Shown here: in pieces, positions 9,129-17,769 of the stretch
Layout: every line of letters begins with the position of its first letter
Numbering within the stretch: the stretch's first letter is position 1
Position numbers and translations under genes: made by a program
DNA from: Bog-532 sp965277615
GTDB lineage: Bacteria > Actinomycetota > Actinomycetes > Streptosporangiales > Streptosporangiaceae
NCBI GenBank assembly: GCA_965277615.1
Contig: CBDIDG010000006.1
Location: 2,046,001 to 2,110,000, forward strand
Direction of reading: 5' to 3'
Length of the DNA stretch: 64,000 nucleotides
The notes under the pieces: model-generated
Told to the model about the DNA's origin: nothing
Database searches by the model: none
The model's input: the letters and a program-made list of their open reading frames with translations, nothing else

Positions 9129-9875
9129 GTGGGGGAACACGATGGGAGTGGCGATGGACAGGCATCGGCTGTGGTGACGGAGTGGACCGCGCCCACCGAG
9201 AATGGCACCATGCGCGCCAGCGAGGCCAGCCGCGCGGGGCCTAGTGACGCGGGGCTCGGTGACGCCGAGCCCAGTGACGCCGAGCCCAGTGACGCCGAGC
9301 CCAGTGACGCCGAGATCATCGTGCGGTCGCGCCAGGAGCCAGATTGCTTCGCCCAGATCTTCGACCGGCACGCGGCTGAGATTCTCCGCTACGCCCACAC
9401 CAGGCTCGGACCGGACCGGGCCGAAGACGTCACGGCCGAGACGTTCCTAGCCGCGTTCCGCCGCCGCGACCACTACGACCCGGCTTGGCCGGATGCCCGG
9501 CCCTGGCTGTTCGGCATCGCGATCCGGCTCATCGGCAAGCACCGGCGGGCCGAGGCCCGGTACCGGCGGATGCTCGCGGCCACGCCCGTACCCGCGGCGG
9601 CCGACGACGACTTCGGGGACCGGTCGGCCGAGCGGGTCACCGCGCAGCAGTTCCGGCCGCAGCTGGCCACCGTGCTGGATCAGCTGCCCGGCCGGGACCG
9701 TGAGCTGCTGCTCCTGGTGGCCTGGGCCGGGCTGACCTACGAGGAGGCGGCCCAGGCCCTCGGCCTGACCGTCAGCGCGGTCCGGTCCCGGCTGCACCGG
9801 ATCCGGGTCAAGACGCGGACGGCGCTCGGGGGCGCCGACCCCACTGAGCTGATCGAGGAGAACGACCGTGGATGA
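9129..9875 (+). CDS. ECF-type RNA polymerase sigma factor
   Basis: Region 2 is visible in 'EILRYAHTRLGPDRAEDVTA' and 'ARPWLFGIAIRLIGKHRR' (core binding and -10 recognition). Region 4 is visible in 'LLLVAWAGLTYEEAAQALGL' with the helix-turn-helix 'SAVRSRLHRIRVKTR'. No regions 1 or 3, so ECF type. The N-terminus is odd: before region 2 lies a tandem repeat of about four 'SDAEP' units. The start is uncertain; GTG 9129 (whole frame), GTG 9171/9174 and ATG 9210 are all in frame without a convincing ribosome-binding site. The end overlaps the next gene by eight bases, which implies a coupled regulator. Confidence 0.9.
   Translation: MGEHDGSGDGQASAVVTEWTAPTENGTMRASEASRAGPSDAGLGDAEPSDAEPSDAEPSDAEIIVRSRQEPDCFAQIFDRHAAEILRYAHTRLGPDRAEDVTAETFLAAFRRRDHYDPAWPDARPWLFGIAIRLIGKHRRAEARYRRMLAATPVPAAADDDFGDRSAERVTAQQFRPQLATVLDQLPGRDRELLLLVAWAGLTYEEAAQALGLTVSAVRSRLHRIRVKTRTALGGADPTELIEENDRG
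9259..9314 (+). repeat. 15-bp in-frame tandem repeat in the sigma factor N-terminus
   Basis: Three full and one partial copy of GTGACGCCGAGCCCA run head to tail. They encode a repeated acidic pentapeptide (D-A-E-P-S) before sigma region 2. Copies are identical, so the expansion is recent and copy number may vary between strains. Confidence 0.9.
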
Positions 9876-10596
9876 GCTGACCCTTTTTGCCGAGCTGAAG
9901 CCGCCGGTCCCGGAGGTCGGGCCGAGCCAGGCCCGGGCCCGGGCCCGGGTGGTGGATGGCCTGCGCACGAACCGGTCGCGGGGGCGCCGGTTCGCGCTGC
10001 TGGCCGGCCCGGCCTCAGCCAGACCCCGGCGACGCCGGCTGGCTCTGGCCCTGTCCGCGGTCGCAGTCGCCGCCTGCGCCGCCACGGTGGTGCCGTCCGT
10101 GCTGCTCGGCGGCGGGATGCCCGCCTATGCCGTCACCCGCAACCCCGACGGCACGGTCCGGGTCACGATCTCAGACATCGTCGATGCCGCCGACGCCGCT
10201 GGCCTGCAGGACGCCCTGCGCGCGGAAGGTATCCCGGCCCTGGTGTGGGCGGGGTCCACCGACCAGGCTCCGGCTGACAACCCGGACTGCCAGGCCCCGG
10301 CCAGCAACCTCGAACCGCCCGCAATCCAGAAGGCGGTGATCAGCGACTACCCCAAAACCGTTCCCCCGGGCGGCACAAATATGGTCATTACCGGAACCGT
10401 CGGCCGGGGCCCGGGGTGGGTCGGTTACATCATTCAGCCCGCGGCCATGCCCCGTGGGTCGGTGCTGTACATCAGCCGGATGTTCCAGCCCGTCATGGCG
10501 ATCGAGGGAGACGGCCACGGCCACATCATCGGCAAGTGGAGCGGGCAGGCAATTCCTGAGCCGCAGGTGCTCAGGCACGCCTGGCTACCCTGCTAA
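9868..10596 (+). CDS. Single-pass membrane protein coupled to the ECF sigma factor (putative anti-sigma partner)
   Basis: The 242-residue product has a basic cytoplasmic head of about 55 residues, one membrane helix (about residues 57-81, 'LALALSAVAVAACAATVVPS') and an extracytoplasmic domain without recognisable motifs. It overlaps the sigma gene by eight bases and has the topology expected of a membrane-anchored partner. There is no zinc anti-sigma (ZAS) motif in the short head, so an anti-sigma function is an inference from position only. Its stop overlaps the convergent luciferase-like gene within the four bases CTAA. The protein ends 'HAWLPC'. Confidence 0.6.
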   Translation: MDELTLFAELKPPVPEVGPSQARARARVVDGLRTNRSRGRRFALLAGPASARPRRRRLALALSAVAVAACAATVVPSVLLGGGMPAYAVTRNPDGTVRVTISDIVDAADAAGLQDALRAEGIPALVWAGSTDQAPADNPDCQAPASNLEPPAIQKAVISDYPKTVPPGGTNMVITGTVGRGPGWVGYIIQPAAMPRGSVLYISRMFQPVMAIEGDGHGHIIGKWSGQAIPEPQVLRHAWLPC

Positions 10597-11633
10597 GCGG
10601 CCAGTTCCGCCACGCGCTCGATGAGGTGGACGCGGCCGGCGTGGTCGGGGGCCAGCGGGGTGACGGTCAGCGTGGTCGTGCCCGCCTCGCGGAAGGCGGC
10701 CAGCCGCTCGGCGACGTAGCCTTCCGGCCCGATCAGGGACGTCTTCTCCAGCAGCTCGTCCGGGACCAGGGCCTCGGCTTCAGCCTTTCGGCCGTCCAGG
10801 TAGGCGTCCTGGATCTGGTCGGCCACCTCGCCGTAGCCGAGCCGGGTGGCCAGGGCGTGGTAGAAGTTCTGGCCTCGGGCGCCCATCCCGCCGATGTAGA
10901 GCGCGAAGAACGGGCGGGCCAGGTCGCGGTAACTGGTCACGTCGTCGCCGATCATCAGCGGGGCCATCGCCACCACGTCCAGCGGGCCCAGCTCGGGGTC
11001 GCGCTTGGCCAGGCCCTGCGCCACCGGCGGGCCCCAGATCTCACCGGCCCGCTCGGGCAGGTAGAAGAACGGCTGCCAGCCCTCGGCCAGCTCGGCCGCG
11101 AGGGCCACGTTCTTGGGCCCGACCGCGGCCAGCATGATCGGGATCCGCTCCCGGACCGGGTGGTTGATGAGCTTGAGCGGCTTGCCCAGGCCGGTCCCCT
11201 GCTCCGCGGGCAGCGGCAGCTGGTAGTGCTTGCCGTTGTACACGAGCCGGTCGCGGCGCCACACCATCCGGCAGATCTCGATCAGCTCGCGGCTGCGGCC
11301 CACCGGCGCGTCGTAAGGCACGCCGTGCCAGCCCTCGATGACCTGCGGCCCGGACGCGCCGATGCCCAGGGTGAACCGGCCGCCGGAGACGTAGTCCAGC
11401 CCGGCGGCGGTCATCGCGGTCAGCGCGGGCGTGCGCGAGTACAGCTGGAGGATGCCCGAGGCGAGCTGCAGCCGTTCGGTCCGGGCCGCGATGAAGCCAA
11501 GCTGGCTCACCGCGTCGAAGCTGTAGGCCTCTGGCACGAACACGATGTCCAGGCCGGCCTTCTCGTAGTCGCCCAGCTCGGTCACGGTTTCGGCGAAGCC
11601 CCCGGCGTAGTTGATCGCCATCCCCACGCGCAT
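10593..11633 (-). CDS. LLM class F420-dependent oxidoreductase
   Basis: This 346-residue TIM-barrel protein belongs to the luciferase-like monooxygenase superfamily. Characteristic segments are 'DYEKAGLDIVFVPEAYSFD', 'FIAARTERLQLASGILQLYS' and 'YVSGGRFTLGIGASGPQVIE'. Actinobacterial members of this subgroup usually use coenzyme F420 rather than FMN; the choice here is inferred from family, not read from the sequence. It stands alone between the sigma pair and the shikimate genes. Substrate unknown. Confidence 0.82.
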   Translation of the reverse strand: MRVGMAINYAGGFAETVTELGDYEKAGLDIVFVPEAYSFDAVSQLGFIAARTERLQLASGILQLYSRTPALTAMTAAGLDYVSGGRFTLGIGASGPQVIEGWHGVPYDAPVGRSRELIEICRMVWRRDRLVYNGKHYQLPLPAEQGTGLGKPLKLINHPVRERIPIMLAAVGPKNVALAAELAEGWQPFFYLPERAGEIWGPPVAQGLAKRDPELGPLDVVAMAPLMIGDDVTSYRDLARPFFALYIGGMGARGQNFYHALATRLGYGEVADQIQDAYLDGRKAEAEALVPDELLEKTSLIGPEGYVAERLAAFREAGTTTLTVTPLAPDHAGRVHLIERVAELAA

Positions 11634-11676
11634 TGGCGGCGCCGCCTTTCGAATGCCGTTCGGTTTTACTGGGAGC

Positions 11677-12222
11677 CTAACGGTTGCCGGGCTGGCTGTA
11701 CGCGGGCCACCCGGGTGAGGAGGCCAGCCGGGAGACGATGTCCGCGCAGACTTGCCCGGGCCCCCGGCCCTCGGTGCTCACGGTCAGCGTGGCCACGGCC
11801 TGATAGTTGGCCAGCCGGCGCTGGTAGACCTGGGCCAGGTCGGGCCGGGCCAGCATCGGGCGGCCGTCGTCTCCGCCCACCCGGTCCAGTGCGCCCGCGT
11901 ACGGAACCTGCAGGTAGACCACTTCTGCGGCGCCGCCGGGACCCGTTGACTCGATGAGCAGGCGGCGGGTCTGCTCGTGTTCCATCGCGCCGCCGCCCAG
12001 GGCCAGCACCAGCCGAGGCCCGCTGAGCAGGGACGCGATCGTCTCCTGTTCCAGCGCCCGGAAGGCCGGCTCGCCGCGCTCGGCGAAAATCTGCTGGACG
12101 GCCAGGCCTTCCCGCTCGGCGATCACCGCGTCCACGTCGGCGAACGGCAGGCCGAGGCGGCGGGACAGCAACCGGCCCACGGTCGTCTTGCCCGCCCCCA
12201 TGAACCCGACCAGGACGATCAC
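11677..12222 (-). CDS. aroK: Shikimate kinase, second copy
   Basis: The 181-residue P-loop kinase phosphorylates shikimate at O3. Visible motifs are Walker A 'GFMGAGKTTVG' (residues 6-16), the shikimate-binding 'FADVDAVI' and 'AFRALE', the classic 'LGGGA' loop and the lid 'DGRPMLA'. The expected 'R-x-x-x-Y' segment reads 'YQRRLANYQAVATL'. It starts with GTG at 12222 right at the P-loop, 37 bases after the aroB stop, and a GGGGA site lies upstream. Another shikimate kinase gene sits on the other side of aroB. This copy has the canonical GGG substrate loop that the other lacks, so either may be the main enzyme; a different small-molecule substrate is possible. Confidence 0.8.
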   Translation of the reverse strand: MIVLVGFMGAGKTTVGRLLSRRLGLPFADVDAVIAEREGLAVQQIFAERGEPAFRALEQETIASLLSGPRLVLALGGGAMEHEQTRRLLIESTGPGGAAEVVYLQVPYAGALDRVGGDDGRPMLARPDLAQVYQRRLANYQAVATLTVSTEGRGPGQVCADIVSRLASSPGWPAYSQPGNR

Positions 12223-12259
12223 CAGGCCGGTCCCCGGGTCGTGGTGGCCGCGGGCGCGC

Positions 12260-13336
12260 TCACCGGCACACCTCCAGGTAGGCCTGCTCCAGCAGTTCCT
12301 CCGGCGGCGCCTCGAAGATCGCGGGCCGGGCCAGCCCGTCCAGCACGACGAACCGCAGCCGGGCCTCCCGCGTCTTCTTGTCCACGGCCATGGCCGCGCG
12401 CAGGTCCGGCCACCGGTGCGCCTGGTAGGCGGTGGGCAGGCCGACCGCGGTCAGCACGGTCCGGTGCCGGGCCGCGGTCGCACCGTCCAGCCGCCCGGCC
12501 AGCCGGCTCAGCTCGGCCACGTAGACCATGCCGATGGCCACCGCGTCGCCGTGCCGGAACCGGTATTCCTCGGTGCGCTCGATCGCGTGCCCCAGCGTGT
12601 GCCCGTAGTTCAGCGTCTCGCGCAACCCGGCCTCGCGGAAGTCCGCCGCCACCACCTGGCCCTTGAACCGGATGGCCCGCTCGATCAGCTCGCGGGTGTG
12701 CCGGCCGTGCGGGACGGTGGCCCCGTCGGCGTCGGCTTCCACCAGGTCCAAGATGACCGGGTCGGCGATGAAGCCGGCCTTGATCACCTCGGCCAGGCCG
12801 GCCACGTAGTCAGCCTGGGGCACGGTCTCCAGCGTGGCCAGGTCGGCCAGCACGCCGGCGGGCGGGTAGAACGCCCCGACCAGGTTCTTGCCCTCCGGGA
12901 TGTCGATCGCGGTCTTGCCGCCGACCGCCGCGTCCACCATGGCCAGCAGGGTGGTCGGTACCAGCACCACCCGGACCCCGCGCAGGTAGCTGGCCGCGAC
13001 GAACCCGGCCAGGTCGGTGGTGGCGCCGCCGCCGATGCCGACGATGCAGTCCCGGCGGCCCACCTGCTCGGCCGCCAGCCGGGACCACAGGCCCGCGGCC
13101 ACGCTGACCTGCTTGGCCGCTTCCCCGTCCGGCACCTCGGCCACGATGACCTGGTAACCGGCCTCATCCAGAGCCCGGCATGCGGGCCGGGCGATGTCGC
13201 CGACGGACTCGGGGTGGATGATCACCACCTTGGTCGCCTCCGGCCCGACCAGGCCGGGCAGCTCGCTCAGCACGCCGGTGCCGATCACCACGTCGTAGGG
13301 ACGCTCGCCCGCCACCGGGATGCGCGTGATGCTCAT
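12260..13336 (-). CDS. aroB: 3-dehydroquinate synthase
   Basis: AroB converts DAHP to 3-dehydroquinate, the second step of the shikimate pathway, with NAD and a divalent metal. The 358-residue protein has the glycine-rich NAD loop 'GIGGGATTDLAGFVAA' (residues 100-115), 'DAAVGGKTAIDIPEGKNLVG' (135-154), and metal ligands Glu183 in 'GLAEVIKAG', His in 'NYGHTLGHA' (243-251) and His262 in 'RHGDAVAIGM'. The start codon overlaps the aroK stop as ATGA. Length and motifs are complete. Confidence 0.96.
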   Translation of the reverse strand: MSITRIPVAGERPYDVVIGTGVLSELPGLVGPEATKVVIIHPESVGDIARPACRALDEAGYQVIVAEVPDGEAAKQVSVAAGLWSRLAAEQVGRRDCIVGIGGGATTDLAGFVAASYLRGVRVVLVPTTLLAMVDAAVGGKTAIDIPEGKNLVGAFYPPAGVLADLATLETVPQADYVAGLAEVIKAGFIADPVILDLVEADADGATVPHGRHTRELIERAIRFKGQVVAADFREAGLRETLNYGHTLGHAIERTEEYRFRHGDAVAIGMVYVAELSRLAGRLDGATAARHRTVLTAVGLPTAYQAHRWPDLRAAMAVDKKTREARLRFVVLDGLARPAIFEAPPEELLEQAYLEVCR

Positions 13337-13938
13337 GGGGCTGGTGTTTCCGTGGTGGGAGACGGGTTCTGGTCCGTGATGGGCGACGGGTTCTGGTCCG
13401 TGGTGGGGGGCGGGTTCTGGTCTGTGAGCCAGGCCTCGATCTCGTCGGCGACCTCTTCCGGGGCCAGCTCGTCGGCCGCCACGGTGAACGTGGCCAGCTG
13501 CTGGTACACCGGCTGCCGTTCCTCCAGCATCGTGCGCAGGCGGCCGCGCGGGTTGCCGGGGATGACCACCCGGGGCCGGTCCAGGCCGAGCCGCCGGGCG
13601 ATCGCGGCGAAGCCCGCGTCCAGGAAGGCCACCGGCCGCCCGGCCAGCAACTGCCGCACGTCCGGGTCGAGCACCGCGCCGCTGCCCAGCGCCACCACCG
13701 CACCGTCGGCGCTGAGCGCCCGCTGGGCCGCGGCCCGTTCCAGGTCCCGGAACGCGTCCTCGCCGTCGTCGACGAAGATCTCGCTCACCGGCTTGCCCGC
13801 GGCCGCCTCGATCTCCGCGTCGGTGTCCACGAACCCGGCGCCCAGGCGGTCAGACAGCAGTCGCCCGACCACTGATTTGCCCGCGGCGGGCGGCCCGGTC
13901 AGCACGACCAGCGGCGCTCCCGGCTTCTCAGTGCTCAC
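13333..13938 (-). CDS. aroK: Shikimate kinase with repeat-bearing C-terminal tail
   Basis: By gene order (aroC-aroK-aroB, all overlapping by one to four bases) this is the syntenic AroK. Walker A is 'GPPAAGKSVVG' (15-25), with 'FVDTDAEIE' and 'AFRDLE' for shikimate binding and 'RQPVYQQLA' near the end. Two points are unusual: the substrate loop reads LGSGA instead of LGGGA, and the lid reads 'DRPRVVI' rather than the usual 'RARPLL'. The last 27 or so residues are three copies of T-D-Q-N-P-x-P-x encoded by 24-bp repeats, beyond the normal kinase fold. GTG start at 13938 within the aroC stop (GTGA). Confidence 0.88.
   Translation of the reverse strand: MSTEKPGAPLVVLTGPPAAGKSVVGRLLSDRLGAGFVDTDAEIEAAAGKPVSEIFVDDGEDAFRDLERAAAQRALSADGAVVALGSGAVLDPDVRQLLAGRPVAFLDAGFAAIARRLGLDRPRVVIPGNPRGRLRTMLEERQPVYQQLATFTVAADELAPEEVADEIEAWLTDQNPPPTTDQNPSPITDQNPSPTTETPAP
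13352..13423 (-). repeat. 24-bp tandem repeat, three units, in the aroK tail
   Basis: Three adjoining 24-bp units differ at a few positions each. They encode the octapeptides T-D-Q-N-P-P-P-T, T-D-Q-N-P-S-P-I and T-D-Q-N-P-S-P-T at the AroK C-terminus, just before its stop. Confidence 0.9.
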
Positions 13939-15113
13939 GTGATCACCAGGGACTTGAGGTAGGAGTCGGCGTTGCGCTGGATCTCCGCCACCGAGTCGCC
14001 GCCGAACTTTTCGATCACCGCGTCCGCCAGCACCAGCGCGACCATGGCCTCGGCCACCACGCCGGAGGCGGGCACCGCGGTCGCGTCGCTGCGCTGGTTG
14101 ATGGCCTTGGCCGGCTCTCCGGTGGCCACGTCGATGGTGTCCAGGGCGCGGGGCACGGTGGAGATCGGTTTCATGGCCGCGCGGACCCGCAGCACCTCGC
14201 CGTTGGTCATGCCGCCCTCGACCCCCCCGGCCCGGTTGGTCCGGCGGTGCACGCCGCCCGGGCCGATCTCGATCTCGTCGTGGGCCTGCGAGCCGCGGCG
14301 CCGCGCGGTGGTGAAACCGTCGCCGATCTCGACGCCCTTCATGGCCTGGATGCCCATGACCGCGGCGGCCAGGCGGGCGTCCAGGCGGCGGTCCCAGTGG
14401 GTGAAGCTGCCCAGCCCGGGCGGCAGGCCGTGCACCACGACCTCAACCACCCCGCCCAGGGTGTCGCCCTCCTTGCGGACCAGGTCGATCTCCTGGACCA
14501 TGGCCGCGCTGGTCTCGGCGTCGGCGCAGCGCACCGGGTCGGCGTCGATCCGGGCCGCGTCCTGCGGGCCGGGCACCAGCCCGTCCGGCGCGCTGACCGG
14601 GCCGAGGGCCACCACGTGGCTGACGATCTCGACGTCGAGGGCCTGGCGCAGGAACTGCCGGGCCACCTCGCCCAGCGCCACCCGGGCCGCGGTCTCTCGC
14701 GCGCTGGCCCGCTCCAGAACCGGGCGGGCGTCCTCGTGACCGTACTTCTGCATGCCAGCCAGGTCGGCATGGCCGGGACGCGGCCGGGTCAGCGGGGCGT
14801 TCCTGGCCTGTTCGGCCAGCACTTCGGGGTCGACCGGATCGGCCGACATCACCGTCTCCCACTTGGGCCACTCGGTGTTGCCGACCCGGATCGCCACTGG
14901 TCCACCCAGCGTGACCCCGTGCCGGACCCCACCGGTCAGCTCGACCTCGTCCTGCTCGAACTTCATCCGGGCGCCGCGGCCGTAGCCAGCCCGGCGCCGG
15001 GCCAGCGCGGCCGCGACCTCCTCGGTGGTGACCCGCACGCCCGCAGGCACACCCTCGCAAATGGCGACGAGCGCACGCCCGTGTGACTCCCCCGCAGTTA
15101 GCCAGCGCAGCAT
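13935..15113 (-). CDS. aroC: Chorismate synthase
   Basis: AroC makes chorismate from EPSP using reduced FMN. The 392-residue protein starts 'MLRWLTAGESHGRALVAICE' and contains the three family signatures: the GESHG segment, 'ASARETAARVALGEVARQFL' in the centre, and 'GGMTNGEVLRVRAAMKPIS' towards the end. The start ATG is preceded by TAAGAT at seven bases and no ribosome-binding site, so it is probably leaderless. It is the first gene of aroC-aroK-aroB-aroK2. Confidence 0.96.
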   Translation of the reverse strand: MLRWLTAGESHGRALVAICEGVPAGVRVTTEEVAAALARRRAGYGRGARMKFEQDEVELTGGVRHGVTLGGPVAIRVGNTEWPKWETVMSADPVDPEVLAEQARNAPLTRPRPGHADLAGMQKYGHEDARPVLERASARETAARVALGEVARQFLRQALDVEIVSHVVALGPVSAPDGLVPGPQDAARIDADPVRCADAETSAAMVQEIDLVRKEGDTLGGVVEVVVHGLPPGLGSFTHWDRRLDARLAAAVMGIQAMKGVEIGDGFTTARRRGSQAHDEIEIGPGGVHRRTNRAGGVEGGMTNGEVLRVRAAMKPISTVPRALDTIDVATGEPAKAINQRSDATAVPASGVVAEAMVALVLADAVIEKFGGDSVAEIQRNADSYLKSLVIT

Positions 15114-15120
15114 GGAAGCG

Positions 15121-15126
15121 ATCTTA
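15121..15126 (-). promoter_or_regulatory. Leaderless -10 box (TAAGAT) for the aroC operon
   Basis: On the minus strand TAAGAT is followed by seven bases and the aroC ATG. It fits the TANNNT consensus, and the seven bases hold no Shine-Dalgarno sequence. It is the only promoter-like element in the 66-base gap before aroC. Confidence 0.5.
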
Positions 15127-15179
15127 GTGGCGGCTGTGACCGCGGGGCGGCTCTCGCAGTGCCTGCGCCGGGACGGCTG

Positions 15180-15728
15180 CTACCGGACCGGGCACTCCTG
15201 CTGCCATCGCCACCAGCCGTGAGACTCTGAACATGCCCGGACAGCGTCGGTGGCGAGATCCCAGGTACCGGTGAGCTTCTCGGGGCCGGACTCGTGAAAG
15301 GTTCCGGAGACGGCGCCCCGGTTCTTGTGGGCCCGAGTAATTGTGCCCGTGAACGTCCTTTTTCCCTGGGCAGAATTCGGTGGGTAGGTGACACTGAAGG
15401 TGACTTTGTTGCCGTTTACCGTACCCGTCACCGGCCCGGTGAATACGGGCGCATCATAGGAATCCGTTAGCGTACCAGTCAGGCAGCTTCCGCGCTGGGT
15501 GAAAGTGACGTTATAGCTGAGGGGGGTGGGTGCCTGCACTGTGTCGACGACGTTCGCGCCGTTGAGGTCCCAGGTTTCGAGCTGCCTGGAGTCGCACCGT
15601 GGGTGCCGGTGACCTGCAGTCGAGCTGATGGTCGCCGCGCCAGCCACCCCCGCCCCGCTCATGACCAGGCCCGCAACCGCGGGAGCAGTGCAGCATGCCC
15701 ACAGCATCACTTTCTTGGCCCCTCGCAT
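15180..15728 (-). CDS. Small secreted protein of unknown function
   Basis: I choose the ATG at 15728 because a strong AAAGGGGG ribosome-binding site precedes it by about five bases; a frame extending to 15800 has no such signal. The product is 182 residues with a typical Sec signal peptide (basic 'MRGAKK', hydrophobic core, cleavage probably after 'GAGVAGA'). The mature part contains 'TGTLTDSYDAPVFTGPVTGT' and 'FTGTITRAHKNRGAVSGTF', suggesting a beta-sandwich of repeated T-G-T-x strands. Three Cys are spaced widely enough for disulfides. Not recognised as a named family. Confidence 0.7.
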   Translation of the reverse strand: MRGAKKVMLWACCTAPAVAGLVMSGAGVAGAATISSTAGHRHPRCDSRQLETWDLNGANVVDTVQAPTPLSYNVTFTQRGSCLTGTLTDSYDAPVFTGPVTGTVNGNKVTFSVTYPPNSAQGKRTFTGTITRAHKNRGAVSGTFHESGPEKLTGTWDLATDAVRACSESHGWWRWQQECPVR

Positions 15729-16011
15729 ATATCCCCCTTTAATGGTAAAGCCGCTGTCTTGCCCCGTGTTGATAAGTATTTTCTTTTTCCGCCGCGACAT
15801 ACTTGGCGGTCATTCAAGGGGCCAGAATACACTGACTGGCCACAGTCACCAGCACAAGATTTGCGGTGCGGGGCCGCTATTGGCTAAATGGCGACCAACC
15901 CGGTCATAACGCTGCGGATTTCAGCTCGCGGCGCCGTGGCATTGAAATGACCATCGTCGCCGCCGTGGAGGAATGGGTGGCCGCTGACGCTGAGCGCTGC
16001 GGAGGATTCCC

Positions 16012-16800
16012 TCAGGAACCTGGCGGGCCGACGGCAATGATCACCACCAGCGCGCCCGCCAGCATGTACGGCCCGAACGCGATCTGCGAGCTGCGGGTGG
16101 CCCGTCCGGTCACGAGCAGGGCCAGCCCGGCCCCGGCGGCCAGCACGAAACCGGCGGCCAGGCCGATGACCAGCGCGGAAAAGCCGATCCAGCCCAGGTA
16201 CAGGCCGAGCAGCCCGGAGAGCTTGACGTCGCCCCAGCCGATGCCCACCGGGTACACCAGGGCCAGAATCAGGTAAAACGCGGATGCGCAGGCCAGGCCG
16301 ATGGCGGCGTGCGCCAGGTGGCCGGTTCCGTCCGGCACGAACGGGGTCGCTACCCCCAGCGCCACGATCGCCACCAGGTACGAGGGCAGCGTGAGCAGGT
16401 CGGGCAGCCGCTTGTGGGTCACGTCGATGAAGGCCAGCGCGACCGACACCGCGGCCAGATAACAAAACGCGGGCAGCACCGGGCTGGCCCCGAACCGCAG
16501 CCCGATCAGCGCGAACGTCACCGCGGTCAGCGCCTCGGCCGCCGGGTGCCAGCCGCCGAAGCGCTGGCGGCAGTACCGGCAGGTGCCGCCGGTCCGGGCC
16601 CAGCTGGCCAGTGGGATCAGATCGGTGGCGCCCAGCCGGATGCCGCAGCACGGGCACCTCCCGGCCGGGGCCGGCGCCAGCTCGCGCAGCGAACCGGCGA
16701 CCGTGCGGCCACCCGGCGCCCGTTCGATCAGCACGGTGAGGTAGTCCCCCACGACCAGGCCCGCCGCCCCGGCCACGCCGGCGGTCACCCAGGAGATCAT
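16012..16800 (-). CDS. Prepilin peptidase (A24 family)
   Basis: This membrane aspartyl protease removes the leader from type IV prepilin-like proteins, and often N-methylates them. The 262-residue protein has a cytoplasmic zinc-type loop with paired 'CPCC' and 'CRYC' motifs, eight or so membrane helices, and both catalytic aspartates: 'FIDVTHKRLPD' (first) and 'IGWGDVKLSGLLG' (second). The start overlaps the upstream gene by four bases. No pilin, PilB or TadA genes are visible in the window, so its substrates lie elsewhere. In actinobacteria this gene often neighbours aroC, as here. Confidence 0.9.
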   Translation of the reverse strand: MISWVTAGVAGAAGLVVGDYLTVLIERAPGGRTVAGSLRELAPAPAGRCPCCGIRLGATDLIPLASWARTGGTCRYCRQRFGGWHPAAEALTAVTFALIGLRFGASPVLPAFCYLAAVSVALAFIDVTHKRLPDLLTLPSYLVAIVALGVATPFVPDGTGHLAHAAIGLACASAFYLILALVYPVGIGWGDVKLSGLLGLYLGWIGFSALVIGLAAGFVLAAGAGLALLVTGRATRSSQIAFGPYMLAGALVVIIAVGPPGS

Positions 16801-17762
16801 CCGTGCGGGCGCGAGGGCCCGGGAGCCGGTGAGACTGCAGGGGCGGAAGTGGCGGCGGAGGTGACAGGGGTGGCTGGGGCGAGAGCGGCGGAAAACTGGA
16901 TGCCACGCCGCAACCGGCTGGCCAGGCGCCCCGCGATGGCTTCAGCGGCTCGCTGGACGGTCTGCTGAATAGCCTGCTGCGTGGCCTGCGGGTCCTTTGT
17001 GTCCCGGGGGCCCCGTGGGCCGGAGTGGATGAGCAACCGGACGGCCAGGTCCGTGCCGTCTGGGCCTGCCGCCAGTTCGGCGCCGGCGACGGACGGCTCG
17101 GTAGAGCCCGGGCCGCCCGCGGCGGCCGGGAGGCTGGCCAGGGCGGCGGCGACGTCGGCTTGGAGGTCGGGGTCGTCCTGCGGATCGGGCGGCGGCGCGC
17201 CCGCGGCCAGCGCCGCCAGCCGGGCCCCGTCCACCGCGATCGGCACCGGGCCGGCCACGTCGATGACCACGGCGCACGAATCGCCGACCGCGGTCGCCCA
17301 CACCTGCCCGGCCGGGGTGGGCACCGGCCGCGCTTCCGGCCGCCAGCTCACCAGCGCCGCCAGCGAGGTAAAGGCCAGCAGCGCGGGCCGCCCGTCCCGC
17401 CCGATCAGGGTAGGAAAGGCCAGCTCCCGAGCCGCCCGGTGGTCGCATCCGTCATCGTGGTCATCACCGGTCGCACAGGCCCCGCTCGCCCCGGCGGCCC
17501 CAGCGGCCCCGCCGGTCGCAGCGGCCCCGGCGGTCGCAGCGGCCCCGGCGACTTCAGCGGCCCCCGCAACCCCGGCGACCTCAGTGGCCTCGGGGGGCGC
17601 CTCGACCAGGGGCACCAGCAGGCGCGAGCCGGCCAGCGCGGTCAGCACCGCCTGTTCGGACTCCTGGCCCGCTCCGTAGGCCGCCAGGACGGCCGCGATG
17701 CGCGGGTCCGCGGCGCCGTTGTCTCCGGCGAACCGCGGCCCACCGGTGTTCAGCCCAGCCAC
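16797..17762 (-). CDS. SseB family protein
   Basis: The 321-residue protein contains an SseB-type N-terminal domain: 'AAYGAGQESEQAVLTALAGS', then 'FPTLIGRDGRPALLAFTSLA' and 'WRPEARPVP'. Between these halves sits an Ala/Gly-rich insertion of about 50 residues encoded by repeats. SseB was named for enhanced serine sensitivity in E. coli; the actinobacterial role is unknown. The GTG start at 17762 is supported by a leaderless TAGGGT box seven bases upstream. The gene runs into the prepilin peptidase by a four-base overlap, an odd pairing that implies co-transcription. Confidence 0.75.
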   Translation of the reverse strand: MAGLNTGGPRFAGDNGAADPRIAAVLAAYGAGQESEQAVLTALAGSRLLVPLVEAPPEATEVAGVAGAAEVAGAAATAGAAATGGAAGAAGASGACATGDDHDDGCDHRAARELAFPTLIGRDGRPALLAFTSLAALVSWRPEARPVPTPAGQVWATAVGDSCAVVIDVAGPVPIAVDGARLAALAAGAPPPDPQDDPDLQADVAAALASLPAAAGGPGSTEPSVAGAELAAGPDGTDLAVRLLIHSGPRGPRDTKDPQATQQAIQQTVQRAAEAIAGRLASRLRRGIQFSAALAPATPVTSAATSAPAVSPAPGPSRPHG

Positions 17763-17769
17763 GGCTCCG

